Part shown: positions 9,092-19,292 of the stretch, piece after piece
Layout of the letters: every line of letters starts with the position of its first letter
How positions within the stretch are numbered: the first letter of the stretch is position 1
Program-made: the position numbers and the translations under genes
Assembly: GCA_018056705.1 (NCBI GenBank)
Contig: JAGPFE010000019.1
Location: 1-58,578 of the forward strand
Reading direction: 5' to 3'
Length of the DNA stretch: 58,578 nt
Source of the DNA: Candidatus Hydrogenedentota bacterium
GTDB lineage: Bacteria > Hydrogenedentota > Hydrogenedentia > Hydrogenedentales > CAITNO01
The notes under the pieces: generated by a model
What the model was told of the DNA's origin: nothing
What the model saw: only the letters and a program-made list of their open reading frames with translations
The model's database searches: none

Positions 9092-10732
9092 TCACCGAAC
9101 CGCGGTGGGGATGGGTTCCAGTTCGCTGCTTTTTTCCTCCACGGTGGACTCGGCCGTGTCGCCGGCCTTCCCCGTGTCCGCGGCGTAGAAACGTTCCAGG
9201 GTCTCCCCGGTAGCCGTCCGCAACTGGTGCCAAGCCCGCCGCACGGCCACCCGGGCGGACGCGAGGTTGCCCTGGGCCTCCACGAGGTTCCGCTGGGCCT
9301 GGTTCAGCAGGGCCAGGGAAGTCTGACCGGCCATGTACTCGGCTTCGACCAGTTCCCGGTTCCGGGCCACGAACGCGGCATTGTCCCGTTGCAGCAACAA
9401 CTGCTGGCGAGCGGCACGGATGGCTTCCAAAGCTTCACGCACGTCCTGGGCGGCACTGATCCGGGCGGCACGTTCCTGTTCCCTGTTCTGCTGAAGAACG
9501 TGTCGGGCTTCCGCGATCCTGGCCGAACGCTGAAAACCGGTAAAGATAGACCAGGAAAGGTTCACTCCATAGGTCGTGGCAAAATCATCCTCCCGGAATC
9601 GGGCATCTTCGCCCCGGTTTCCCTGGCGCTGAACGAATGCCGTGAGCGTTGGAAACAGGGACGCCCTGGCGGCCTTCACCTGGGAAGCCGCGCGCAGGAC
9701 GGCATAGGCCCGCTGGCTGACATCGGGACGCCGGTTCCAGGCCTGGCGGATCAGGGCATCCGGATCGGGCTCGGTTTCGAGCATTTCCCGGGGTTCGTCA
9801 TCCAGGGGGCTCACCTCGTAATGCCCGGGAAGCACCCCTTCCTCGATCCCCATCACGCCGGCCAGGCCGATCCGCGCCACGGCGAGGCCCCGTTCCGCTT
9901 CGATCACCGACGCTTCGGCCGCGCGCGCGAGCACCTCGAAGTTCAACACCTCGCTCAGCGCCGCGGCTCCCGCCTCGTGACGGGCGCGGGCCTCTGTAAG
10001 CAACCGCTGGTTGTAAGCCCGGTCTGCTTCCGCGATACGTAATCGTTCCCGGGAGAGTTGCACCCCATAATACGCCTGGGCCACCGCGTCCAGAATGAGG
10101 CGCGCCGCTTCCAATCGACCAAGGGCCGATTCTTTCTGGGCCAGGCGCGCCACGGCCAGGCCATAGTTCCGGGCAAATCCGTCAAACAGCAGGTAACTCG
10201 CGTTCAGCGCTACCGTGTAACTATCCGAGGTGTCCGGGACCGCCGCCACGGCAGCCACGGATCGGGCCGCGGCCTGGGCCCGCGCGAAACCGGAAGAGGC
10301 TCCGCCCCCCCCGCCTGTAGCGAAACTCCCTGTCGCGGCAGCCTGGGCCCTGGCTTTGTCGACCGAGGCATCGGATAATTCCGCGCGCGACGCGCCGGCC
10401 GATACGCCGACCTGGGGCCAGAAGGCCGCCTGGGCCTGTCTCACCCGCTCGGCCGCCTGGCGCACCTGGGCCTCGGCGACCGCCAGGGATGGATTATCCC
10501 GTAGCGCCCAGGCCTGCGCGTCTTCCAGCGTAAGCACCACCACCGCCGATTTTTCCTCGGGAAAAGTCCCGGACGTTTTTCCCGACGTCACCGCGCTCGC
10601 GGAATCCACGGCCGGATGTTGCGACGTAACTTCCGTCCCGGTGATCTCCTCCGGCCACGTTGGGGAAAAGACGCTAAAACCCAGCACGAACACCGCGAGG
10701 TACCACCATCCATTTAGACGCGCTGATTTCAT
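9092..10732 (-). CDS. TolC-family outer membrane efflux channel
   Basis: A 546-residue protein with an N-terminal signal sequence (residues ~1-27, hydrophobic core YLAVFVLGFSVF). The rest carries the duplicated OEP repeats: long Ala/Arg/Gln-rich coiled-coil helices (EAQVRQAAERVRQAQAAFWP near residue 85; EARARHEAGAAALSEVLNFE; EAEYMAGQTSLALLNQAQRN) joined by short beta segments. It forms the outer-membrane duct of the tripartite pump. Its start overlaps the RND gene by 4 bases (translational coupling), and it is the last gene of the marR-adaptor-RND-TolC operon. A Gly/Ala-rich insertion lies near residues 135-165. The C-terminal ~35 residues are Glu-rich and probably disordered. Confidence 0.92.
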   Translation of the reverse strand: MKSARLNGWWYLAVFVLGFSVFSPTWPEEITGTEVTSQHPAVDSASAVTSGKTSGTFPEEKSAVVVLTLEDAQAWALRDNPSLAVAEAQVRQAAERVRQAQAAFWPQVGVSAGASRAELSDASVDKARAQAAATGSFATGGGGGASSGFARAQAAARSVAAVAAVPDTSDSYTVALNASYLLFDGFARNYGLAVARLAQKESALGRLEAARLILDAVAQAYYGVQLSRERLRIAEADRAYNQRLLTEARARHEAGAAALSEVLNFEVLARAAEASVIEAERGLAVARIGLAGVMGIEEGVLPGHYEVSPLDDEPREMLETEPDPDALIRQAWNRRPDVSQRAYAVLRAASQVKAARASLFPTLTAFVQRQGNRGEDARFREDDFATTYGVNLSWSIFTGFQRSARIAEARHVLQQNREQERAARISAAQDVREALEAIRAARQQLLLQRDNAAFVARNRELVEAEYMAGQTSLALLNQAQRNLVEAQGNLASARVAVRRAWHQLRTATGETLERFYAADTGKAGDTAESTVEEKSSELEPIPTAVR

Positions 10733-13700
10733 GAACAGGAGCCCTCCGTAACCGGCTGGGTACCCTGGCCTGTTCCGGCAAATCCGCCAGATGCTTCCCC
10801 CGCCGGTTCCTCGTCATTCACCCGGCGACGGATGGCCGATTCTACTTCTTCCGGCTCCGGCCACACGCCCGTCAGCAGGAAGCGTACGCCACGCTTGATA
10901 TCGTTGAGAATGACCAGTAGCACCGGGATGAACAGCAGGGTCAACAGGGTGGCAAACAGCAATCCGAAGGACAGGCTTATCGCCATGGGAATCAGAAAGC
11001 GAGCCTGGAAACTCCGCTCCAGCATGAGGGGTGCCAGGCCGCCAACGGTGGTTGCCGTGGTCAGAAAGATGGCCACAAATCGGCGGGTCCCCGCCTGGTA
11101 GACCGCATCGAGAAACGGAACGCGATCGATGATGTTGTGATTAAACCGATCGATCAGCACAATGGCATCGTTCACGACGATGCCCGAAAGGGCCACGATG
11201 CCGAAGATGCTCATCATGGTCATGTCGTACCCCATGACCAGGTGTCCCAGAATGGCGCCCACGATCCCGAACGGTATGGTCACCATGATCAGCAATGGCT
11301 GGAAGTAGGCCCGGAAGATTGCGGCGATGATGATGTAGATCACCAGCAGCGCGACCGGGTAGGAATAGAACAGGCTTCCCAGGGATTCGGAGGTTTTCCG
11401 TTTGTCCCCCTGAAACGAAAAGTACAAGCCGGGATACTGCTTGCGCAACTGGGGCATGAAATGTTCTTCCAGGTCCCGCATGATCTCCGAGGGGCTGCTG
11501 ATGGCGTAGTTAACCTCCGACGTAACCGCGACACGGCGCAATCCATCCGTTCTGTTGATGGAAGCGTATCCCGGGCCAAACTCAATCTCCGCAACCGAAA
11601 GCAGGGGCACCTCCTGACCCTGGGGGGTCCGGATCCTGATGTTTTCAAAATAATCTAAACGGCGCCGTTCCTCGAAGGGATAGCGAACCCGCACGCGGAT
11701 ATCGTCACGTCCTCGTTGAATGCGCACGGCTTCTTCCCCGAAATACCCCGCGTTGATCTGTCGGGCCAGATCTGATACGGTCAACCCCAGGGTTCGCGCC
11801 TCGGGGCGCAACCGGAGACGAAACTCATTCTTGCCGGGCCGGAAGTCCTGCTTGACCTGGTAGAGTCCTTCGTAGGAGCGCAATTTTTCCTGCAGTTTCT
11901 CCGAGGCCTCCAGCATGGCCCGCATGTCTTCACCCTGGATCCAGATCTCAATGGGCGCGCCGGGCGGGCCAGTCTGCAGGCCGGAGATAGTCAGGGCCAG
12001 AATCCCTGGAATCACGCCCAGTTCCTTTTCCCACATCGAGGACAGTTCATCGGTGGAGATCCCGCGGATCGCGACGTCGGCCAGTTCCGCCCGCACCGCG
12101 CCCACATGGCTTCCCGTGGTCGGCCGCGTGTCGGAAATAGTTGATCCCACCAGGGTGTACAGGTTCTTGATCAATGGTTCACCGGTAGGTATCTTTGTTC
12201 GGGCGTCAATACGCTTCAGGGCCGCTTCCACTTGCGCGACCGCCCGCTCGGTGACTTCAAACGGTGTGCCATTCGGGAATTCAACAATGGCGGTAATCAC
12301 ATTTCCGTCAACCTTGGCAAACACAAAAAACCGAACGAAACCACCCGCGACCAGTCCAAGCGAGAGAACCAGGATCCCCACGAACCCGGCCAGTACCGGA
12401 TAACGCCACGCCACGAAGGTTTTAAGAACCGGCAGGTATATTCGCTGGGTAAACGCTTCTATGCCACGGCTGCAGGATCGATGGGCCCAGTTGCTGAAAC
12501 GCAACAGGGGATTCCGGGACGTGGTCTCCTGGTTGGGATCCGGCAGATGTCCAAGGTGCGCGGGAAACATGAACAGGGCTTCGATCATGGAGATAGTGAG
12601 GCATAGAATGACCACCACCGGCAAAATAAAAATAAACTTGCCCATGATCCCTTTAACGGCTAGTAGCGGCGCGAAGGCCGCGATAGTGGTCGTCACGGAG
12701 CCCAGCACGGGCAGCCCCACCTCCGCGACCCCCTCTATAGCCGCCCGGAGGGGAGGTTCTCCCCTTTTCCGTGCCGCGTAGATGGCTTCTCCGACCACGA
12801 TCGTGTCGTCCACCACGATGCCCAGCACCATGATGAACGCGAACAGGGAAATCATGTTCAGGGTCTGCCCGGTCGCCCACAGGATGGCCAACGCGCCCGC
12901 CACCGAGATAGGCATGCCCATGGACACCCAGAAACTCAACCGTGGCCCAAGAAAGAGCCACAGAATCACGAACACCAGCAGCAGTCCCTGCCGGCCGTTC
13001 CGAAGCAGCAGACTTATACGGTCCCGTAGAATGTCTGCCGTTCCTCCCCATGCCGTGATGAAAAAACCCGGAGGCAATACCGCCTGCTTTTCCTTGACGT
13101 ATTCCCGGATTTGGGCGTCGATGGCCAGCATGTCTTCCTCTTTGGTTTTGAGCACCGCCACCGACACGCAGGGATGACCATTGAAACGCGACGCGATCCG
13201 GTCCTCCGTGAACGAGTCCCGTATGGTCGCGACCTTGTCCAGCGTAATGATGTCCCCGTTGGGACGGGACAGCAACACGATCCGGGCAAAATCTTCAGCC
13301 ACGTAATTCCGGCCAATGGTGCGCAGCCGGATCTCTTCGCCCCGGGTGCGCATGACACCCCCGGACAGGTTCAGGCTATTGGCCCGCACGATGGACGCCA
13401 CCTGGCTGAAGGTCAGGCCATATTCCCGCAGTTTTTCCTCGGAGACCTCGATGCCGATTTCATAAGACCGGCCACCCAGCACCATGGCCTGGGAAACCCC
13501 GGGCAGGCGCCGGAGTTCATCCTTGATCTGCTCGGCCCATTCCTTGAGATCCCGCTCGTTCGCCTTCTCCCCCGAAAGGGCAATCAGGGCCACCTCACGG
13601 CGCAGCAACAACTCCTCGGTAATGGGTTGCTCGGCGTCCACGGGAAACGTGGAAATCGCGTCCACCGCATTCCGCACGCGGTCCTTCACCTGGGTCACGT

Positions 13701-14001
13701 CGGCGTTTTCCGAAACTTCCACGACCAGCGTGCCCACGCTTTCCGATGCCGTCGTGTCGAACTGCCGGATGCCGGGAATACCCTTCACGGCCTCCTCGAG
13801 TTTTCGGCAGATCCCCTCCTCCACTTCTTCCGGGTCAGCCCCCGGCCAGGGAACCGTTACCGTGATGATGTCCAGGGAAAATTCGGGAAAGGTTTCGCGC
13901 ACGATGTTACGCGCCGCCATCAACCCAGAAACGAGCACCACCACCAGAAACGTGTTGGCGAAAACCTCGTTTCGGACAAATGCCTCGAGCAACTTCCTCA
14001 T
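10729..14001 (-). CDS. RND efflux pump inner-membrane permease (AcrB/HAE1 type)
   Basis: A 1090-residue proton-driven exporter with the usual two copies of a membrane bundle plus large periplasmic loop. The proton-relay Asp pair in TM4 is present (GIVVDDTIVVGE), as is the matching second-half element (SGIVVNDAIVLIDR). The first membrane segment spans residues ~14-30 and is followed by the family motif FPEFSLDIITVTVPWPGADPEE in the porter domain. It overlaps the adaptor gene upstream and tolC downstream by 4 bases each. The length is slightly above AcrB (1049) because of an acidic, Gly-rich cytoplasmic C-terminus. The drug or lipid substrate cannot be read from sequence. Confidence 0.95.
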   Translation of the reverse strand: MRKLLEAFVRNEVFANTFLVVVLVSGLMAARNIVRETFPEFSLDIITVTVPWPGADPEEVEEGICRKLEEAVKGIPGIRQFDTTASESVGTLVVEVSENADVTQVKDRVRNAVDAISTFPVDAEQPITEELLLRREVALIALSGEKANERDLKEWAEQIKDELRRLPGVSQAMVLGGRSYEIGIEVSEEKLREYGLTFSQVASIVRANSLNLSGGVMRTRGEEIRLRTIGRNYVAEDFARIVLLSRPNGDIITLDKVATIRDSFTEDRIASRFNGHPCVSVAVLKTKEEDMLAIDAQIREYVKEKQAVLPPGFFITAWGGTADILRDRISLLLRNGRQGLLLVFVILWLFLGPRLSFWVSMGMPISVAGALAILWATGQTLNMISLFAFIMVLGIVVDDTIVVGEAIYAARKRGEPPLRAAIEGVAEVGLPVLGSVTTTIAAFAPLLAVKGIMGKFIFILPVVVILCLTISMIEALFMFPAHLGHLPDPNQETTSRNPLLRFSNWAHRSCSRGIEAFTQRIYLPVLKTFVAWRYPVLAGFVGILVLSLGLVAGGFVRFFVFAKVDGNVITAIVEFPNGTPFEVTERAVAQVEAALKRIDARTKIPTGEPLIKNLYTLVGSTISDTRPTTGSHVGAVRAELADVAIRGISTDELSSMWEKELGVIPGILALTISGLQTGPPGAPIEIWIQGEDMRAMLEASEKLQEKLRSYEGLYQVKQDFRPGKNEFRLRLRPEARTLGLTVSDLARQINAGYFGEEAVRIQRGRDDIRVRVRYPFEERRRLDYFENIRIRTPQGQEVPLLSVAEIEFGPGYASINRTDGLRRVAVTSEVNYAISSPSEIMRDLEEHFMPQLRKQYPGLYFSFQGDKRKTSESLGSLFYSYPVALLVIYIIIAAIFRAYFQPLLIMVTIPFGIVGAILGHLVMGYDMTMMSIFGIVALSGIVVNDAIVLIDRFNHNIIDRVPFLDAVYQAGTRRFVAIFLTTATTVGGLAPLMLERSFQARFLIPMAISLSFGLLFATLLTLLFIPVLLVILNDIKRGVRFLLTGVWPEPEEVESAIRRRVNDEEPAGEASGGFAGTGQGTQPVTEGSCS

Positions 14002-15430
14002 GGCTGGGCAGGCTCCGTGCTCATGCCGACTTCCGCGGCAGAATCGGCCACGCTGGCCCCCCCAGGTTCCGTCGCCCGTTCAGTAAGTGCCTTGGTCAGG
14101 GGCACGTTCGAGGCGTCGAACTGCACCCTGGATCCCGGAAGCGGATTGACCAGCCGCGTAATCACCACCAGTTCACCGGCCTCAATCCCGGAAGAAACGA
14201 ACGCGTAGTCCCCTTCGTCGCGGGCGACTTCCACTTCCCGGCGTTGCAACCGGTTATCCGCGTCGACCACCCAGACGTACCCCTCAAACGACACGGCGTA
14301 TCGAGGCAGGCGAACCACTGTTCGCAAGGTTTTCCCTGGAATCGTCGCCCGGCAGAACATGCCTTCCACCAGCGGAAAACCGGGTACCCCCCGCGCCTGC
14401 TCCGCGGTCACCCGCAACGCGACGGTCACGGTACGGGTAGCCTCATCAAAGCGTTCCACCCGGTGCAGCGTGGCTTCCCATCCCGGGTGATCCGCGGGAG
14501 CATCCGTCCAGTAAACGCGGCAGGCTACCGGTTCAAGGGGTGGAAACCAGGTTTTTCCCATGGCCGCCGGGTCAGGATTCGCCGCCATCCCCGGACCTTC
14601 TTCCGCGAAAAGCAGCCAGCGGGCGGCGTCACGGCTGTCCAGAGGTATGGAAATTTCCATGAGACTGTCGTCCGCCAGGGTCATCACCGGCGCACCGGGG
14701 CTGATGTACTGTCCCGCTTCCACGTTCCTGTCCCTGACCCGGGCCGTGAAGGGCGCGCGGATCACGCAGCGATCCAGGTTGGCCTCCGCGAGACGAACGG
14801 CGGCCGTGGCGGCTTCCAGGGTCTGTTCGGCTTCCGCGATCTGCATGGGATACAGCGATACGGCCTGCTTCAGCAGGTCATGAGCGTCCCTGGCCTGGTT
14901 GTAAGCGGCTTCCGCCTTCTCCACGTTACTCTGGGAGCCCACCTGGCTGTTTTTCAGCAACCCCGCCAGCCGTTCGAATTCATTACGGGCTAAATCCCTC
15001 GAACGCTCCAGGGTAGACAACCGGGCCCGATCCGATTCCGCCTTCTCCCGCAAGCGCGCGAGGGCCTTTTCCGCCTGGGCCTGCTGGGCGCGGGCCTGGG
15101 CAAGTGCCGCTTCATAGTTGCGAGGATCTATCCGAACCAGTTCTTCTCCTTCAGGGATGACTTCTCCTGGATCCAGCCTGGGATGCACGGAGACAACCCG
15201 CCCAGAAACTTCTGGCGCGATCGCCACCACGTCCCGGGGACGGACTTTTCCATGCCCGCAAGGGTCACGGCCACATCTTCCATGGCGGCCCGGGCCACCT
15301 CTACCGCGATGGCGTGTTCTTCAGGCTGCGCCTGGAGCGGAGCCTGGCGCATGCGGGCCAGGGTTCTTCCCCCTACCACGGCCAGCGCCAGTATCGCCAA
15401 CGTCAGAACCAGCGACAAAAACTTCCGCAT
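13998..15430 (-). pseudogene. RND periplasmic adaptor (MFP/HlyD-like), one-base frameshift
   Basis: The N-terminal part starts at 15430 with a membrane anchor or signal (residues ~1-25, FLSLVLTLAILALAVVGGRT) and runs into VEVARAAMEDVAVTLAGM. Homology then moves one base over and continues as VRPRDVVAIAPEVSGRVV, the biotinyl-lipoyl-like strand, through a long coiled-coil hairpin (residues ~95-200) to the beta-barrel and C-terminal domain. The break lies at a run of four A on the coding strand (15246-15249); a fifth A restores one frame of ~477 residues. The rest of the operon is intact, so a sequencing or assembly indel is as likely as a real mutation. The adaptor bridges the RND permease and the TolC channel. 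Confidence 0.85.
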
Positions 15431-15433
15431 ACT

Positions 15434-15934
15434 TCAGTCCTTTCGACGGGCGTCGCCCGGCGGGCCCAGTTCCGGGAGGCTCATGCCCGTCTGCGTCGAG
15501 ACGGCCCGGCTGACTCGCCGCAGCGTTTCCAGCCACTGCAGCGTCGCGTCCTCCCCTAGCGCGTCCATGACTTCCCGCAGACTCGTCACCAGTTCCTGGC
15601 GGTGAAACGAAATAATCTCCCGGGCAAGAGGCGTGGGGGTGATGGTCACTACCCGGCGGTCAGCGGCCGTCGACCCGCGAACCACAAGGCCCAGGGATTC
15701 GAGTTTGTCCACCATAACGCAGGCTGAGGGCGATGAAATCCCCAGTTCCGCGGCCAACTGTTGCAGTGTGGGCGTCCCCAGGCGCGCCACGGCATGCAGC
15801 GCCCGCATCTGCGGAAAGGTCAGTTCACAGGTGAAACGGGCCTGCTGATGCATGACCCGGGCCATCCTTTCGCCTAAGGCCCGGTGCAGAAATTCCACCA
15901 GCAGGATGATTTCATCGGCCGTTTCCTGTTTCAT
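15434..15934 (-). CDS. MarR-family transcriptional regulator of the efflux operon
   Basis: A 166-residue winged-helix protein. The DNA-binding domain spans residues ~37-100, with recognition helix ISSPSACVMVDKLESLGLV and the typical wing STAADRRVVTITPT; flanking helices form the dimer interface. It is the first gene of the efflux operon: the adaptor start codon is 3 bases after its stop. A good promoter with an internal dyad lies just upstream, so it probably represses itself and the pump until a ligand releases it. A GGGAG ribosome site precedes the ATG by 6 bases. The family call is firm; autoregulation is inference from layout. Confidence 0.92.
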   Translation of the reverse strand: MKQETADEIILLVEFLHRALGERMARVMHQQARFTCELTFPQMRALHAVARLGTPTLQQLAAELGISSPSACVMVDKLESLGLVVRGSTAADRRVVTITPTPLAREIISFHRQELVTSLREVMDALGEDATLQWLETLRRVSRAVSTQTGMSLPELGPPGDARRKD

Positions 15935-15954
15935 ATGAGACTCCCAACACGCGA

Positions 15955-15984
15955 ATTATAATATTAGCAAATCTAAATTTTCAA
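15955..15984 (-). promoter_or_regulatory. Promoter of the marR-efflux operon with operator dyad in the spacer
   Basis: On the minus strand TTGAAA (15984-15979) and TATAAT (15960-15955) are 18 bases apart. The spacer contains an inverted repeat TTAG-N5-CTAA (15964-15976). The predicted start is about 15 bases before the ATG. This arrangement, an AT-rich dyad between -35 and -10, is typical for MarR-type repression. Confidence 0.7.
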
Positions 15985-16038
15985 GTGTCTAATTAATAAA
16001 GTGAAAACTTTTTCGGAAAATAACAGCGGGAAATCGAG

Positions 16039-16044
16039 TATAAT
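16039..16044 (+). promoter_or_regulatory. Candidate -10 element upstream of uvrA
   Basis: TATAAT lies 58 bases before the uvrA ATG. No convincing -35 is seen at 16-18 bases upstream, so this is tentative. I see no recognisable SOS box, but LexA sites vary between phyla. Confidence 0.3.
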
Positions 16045-16102
16045 CAGTCAAATGTTGGTTATCACTTCTTTTTCAAAATCAAGATATTCCTGATTTATTA
16101 CT

Positions 16103-19030
16103 ATGAAAAACAGAAAAAACGGGTTAAACGGACAAAAAAGCGCTCTGAAACAAGTGGATGAGGCTTGTATCCGGATCCGCGGTGCCAGGCAACACAATCT
16201 GAAGAATATCTCCCTGGATTTACCACGGGATAAACTGGTGGTGATTACCGGCCTGAGCGGTTCCGGAAAATCCAGTCTGGCCTTCGACACCCTGTACGCC
16301 GAGGGGCAGCGACGTTACGTGGAAAGCCTTTCCGCTTACGCCCGACAGTTTCTTGACCAGATGGACAAACCCGATGTCGATGCCATTGAAGGACTGAGTC
16401 CCGCCATCGCCATCGAGCAGAAAACCACGCACCGCAATCCCCGATCCACCGTGGCCACCGTTACGGAAATCTATGACTACTTCCGGGTCCTGTTCGCCCG
16501 GGTCGGGGATCCTCATTGTCCCCAGTGCGGTCGCCCCATTGAATCCCAGACCCCGCAACAGATCGTGGATAGCCTCCTCGCGCTGCCGGAAAACACCCAG
16601 TTGACCCTTATGGCCCCCCTGGTCCGGCAGCGGAAAGGTACTTACCAGAAAATCTTCGAAGAGGTGAAGCGACAGGGATATACTCGGGTCCGGGTGGACG
16701 GCGTCCTCCGGTCCGTGGAGGAAGATATCGATCTCGAGCGATATGTCAAGCACGACATCGACGTGGTAGTGGACCGGATCCGTGTTCGGGAGGGCATCCG
16801 CCGTCGCCTAGCGGATTCGGTGGAGACCTGCCTGCGGCTAGGAGGCGGGCTGATCCGAATCGCCGAAACCCTGCCGGACGGCTCGGAACGTGAACGGCTT
16901 CAGAGCGAGAAACTGGCCTGCATCGAATGCGGTATCGCCTTCGAGGAACTGGAACCCCGGAGTTTCTCCTTCAACAATCCCCATGGCGCCTGCCCGGAAT
17001 GCACCGGCCTGGGCTCGGTACTGGCTGTTGATCCGGAAAAGGTGGTGCCGGACGAAACCCTTTCCATCGCCGAAGGGGCGGTGAAACCCTGGAGTCAGCG
17101 GCGAGTGCTCGACGCCTGGTTCCGCCATGCCCTGCTGTCGGTCTGCCGCCATTATGGCCAGCAACCCCACGCCCCGTGGCGAACCCTGCCCGACTGGTTT
17201 CGGCAGATTGTGCTGTATGGTTCCGGCAACGAGGAAATCGCTTTCTCTTATGTGAGCGAATCCTCCACCTATGAAACCCGACGTCCCTTCGAGGGGGTCA
17301 TTCCCAACCTGGAAAGACGGTATCGGGAAACGGATTCGGCGGCCGCCCGGGACATGATCTACACCTACATGTCCTCGCGGCCCTGCGGGGCCTGTGGCGG
17401 AAGCCGATTGCGGCCGGAATCTCTGTCCGTTCGGATCGTGGGGCGCAACATCTCCGATGTGACCCGATTATCCGTCAGTGAGTGCCTGCGCTTTTTCCGG
17501 GACCTGGAACTCCCAGGAATGAAGGCCAGCATCGCGGAACGGGTTATCCGGGAAATCCGGGAGCGACTGGGCTTTCTGGAAAGCGTGGGGTTGGGCTACC
17601 TGACCCTCGACCGCCAGGCCGGCACGCTGTCCGGCGGTGAATCCCAGCGGATTCGATTGGCTACCCAGGTCGGCAGCGGCCTGGTAGGTGTCATGTACAT
17701 CCTGGATGAGCCCAGTATCGGTCTGCACCAGCGAGACAACGACAAACTGCTGTCCACCCTGGTCCGATTACGGAACCTTGGCAACACCGTCATCGTCGTG
17801 GAGCATGACGAAGACACGATCCGCCGGGCCGACTGGGTTGTGGACCTGGGACCGGGCGCGGGGGTGCACGGTGGGCGAGTGGTGGCCCAGGGCCCGCCCG
17901 AACACGTGGCGCGAGTCCCCGATTCCATCACGGGGCAGTATCTGGCTGGAAAACTGGAGATTCCGGTGCCCGGGGCGCGGCGTCCTGGAAACGGGAAATT
18001 TCTCGTGGTGCGCGGCGCGCGGCACAACAACCTGAAAAACATCACGGCCCGGATTCCCCTGGGCTGTTTCATCGCCGTCACGGGGGTATCGGGCTCCGGT
18101 AAATCGAGCCTGATCAACGAAACCCTGTACCCGGCGGTAGCCGCCCGGCTTACCCCCCAGTTCATGGGTACACCGGGGGCCCACGACGGGATCGACGGCC
18201 TGAAACACGTCGACAAGATTATCGATATTGATCAATCCCCCATCGGCCGGACGCCCCGGTCGAACCCCGCCACCTACACGGGCCTGTTCGCACCCATCCG
18301 GGAACTGTTCGCCCAGACTCCCGAGGCCCGGGCCCGGGGATACGCCGCCGGACGCTTCAGTTTCAACGTGCGGGGCGGACGTTGCGAAACCTGCGAAGGT
18401 AACGGGTACGTCGCCATTGAAATGCACTTCCTGCCGGACGTTTACGTGCCCTGCTCGGAATGCCATGGCGCACGGTACAACCGGGACACCCTCGAGGTCC
18501 GCTACAAGGGCAGAAACATCGCCGAAGTGCTCGATATGACCGTGGAGGAGGCCTGTGACTTCTTTCAGCACATTCCCGCCATCGCGTCCAGGCTCCTTAC
18601 CCTGAGGGACGTGGGACTGGACTATATCCGCCTAGGGCAACCCGCCGCTACCCTGTCCGGCGGCGAAGCGCAACGGGTCAAACTGGCCACGGAACTGGCC
18701 CGGCGGCAGACTGGAAAAACCCTGTACCTGCTGGACGAGCCGACTACCGGCCTGCACGCGGCGGACGTTAAAAAACTGCTGGAGGTATTGCACCGCCTGG
18801 TGGATTACGGCAACACCGTGGTCGTGATCGAACACAACCTGGACGTGATCAAGACGGCGGACTGGATTCTGGACCTCGGTCCCGAGGGGGGCGACGCGGG
18901 TGGCAGGATCGTCGCGGAAGGAACGCCGGAGGCCGTGGCCGCGTGTCCCGATTCCCACACGGGGCGCTTTCTGGCGCCCAAGCTGGCCGGTGCTTCTGTC
19001 AATCGTCGCCGTAACCGGAAAACGGCGTAG
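16103..19030 (+). CDS. uvrA: Excinuclease ABC subunit A
   Basis: A 975-residue UvrA, the damage-recognition ATPase of nucleotide excision repair that loads UvrB. Both ABC modules are complete: Walker A at G50-S58 (GLSGSGKSS) and again as GVSGSGKSS near residue 660, with signatures [16 protein letters not shown] and [16 protein letters not shown]. Zinc modules are present: CPQC at C139-C142 with CIEC and CPEC further on, and the second CETC...CSEC loop near residue 760. The length is a little over the usual ~940 because of ~20 extra Lys/Asn-rich N-terminal residues. It stands alone, divergent from the marR operon. Confidence 0.98.
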   Translation: MKNRKNGLNGQKSALKQVDEACIRIRGARQHNLKNISLDLPRDKLVVITGLSGSGKSSLAFDTLYAEGQRRYVESLSAYARQFLDQMDKPDVDAIEGLSPAIAIEQKTTHRNPRSTVATVTEIYDYFRVLFARVGDPHCPQCGRPIESQTPQQIVDSLLALPENTQLTLMAPLVRQRKGTYQKIFEEVKRQGYTRVRVDGVLRSVEEDIDLERYVKHDIDVVVDRIRVREGIRRRLADSVETCLRLGGGLIRIAETLPDGSERERLQSEKLACIECGIAFEELEPRSFSFNNPHGACPECTGLGSVLAVDPEKVVPDETLSIAEGAVKPWSQRRVLDAWFRHALLSVCRHYGQQPHAPWRTLPDWFRQIVLYGSGNEEIAFSYVSESSTYETRRPFEGVIPNLERRYRETDSAAARDMIYTYMSSRPCGACGGSRLRPESLSVRIVGRNISDVTRLSVSECLRFFRDLELPGMKASIAERVIREIRERLGFLESVGLGYLTLDRQAGTLSGGESQRIRLATQVGSGLVGVMYILDEPSIGLHQRDNDKLLSTLVRLRNLGNTVIVVEHDEDTIRRADWVVDLGPGAGVHGGRVVAQGPPEHVARVPDSITGQYLAGKLEIPVPGARRPGNGKFLVVRGARHNNLKNITARIPLGCFIAVTGVSGSGKSSLINETLYPAVAARLTPQFMGTPGAHDGIDGLKHVDKIIDIDQSPIGRTPRSNPATYTGLFAPIRELFAQTPEARARGYAAGRFSFNVRGGRCETCEGNGYVAIEMHFLPDVYVPCSECHGARYNRDTLEVRYKGRNIAEVLDMTVEEACDFFQHIPAIASRLLTLRDVGLDYIRLGQPAATLSGGEAQRVKLATELARRQTGKTLYLLDEPTTGLHAADVKKLLEVLHRLVDYGNTVVVIEHNLDVIKTADWILDLGPEGGDAGGRIVAEGTPEAVAACPDSHTGRFLAPKLAGASVNRRRNRKTA

Positions 19031-19292
19031 GGAAAATCCAGGTCCAGCGTCTGTTATCAACACGTGCCAACCATCGGCGCGTCCGACCAGCCCCCTCGTC
19101 CAGCGACATCCGATCCAGATGGTTCCCGTCCCGGATCCCGCGGGGCGGGGTTACAACGACCTTTTACCACGCCCATCACCTGCCTGCCTAATCGAAAAAT
19201 CATTTCCACCGTGGACGCGCGCGCTTCCCGACTTTTCACGCGCCGCACTTTTCTTTCCGGGGTATACTGCTACATCAAAGAGGAGAAGTAAG

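Noticed and set aside
13111..14208. Open frame of 365 codons opposite the RND and adaptor genes
   Set aside because: His/Arg/Gly-rich translation with no domain pattern, fully opposite genes with clear families.
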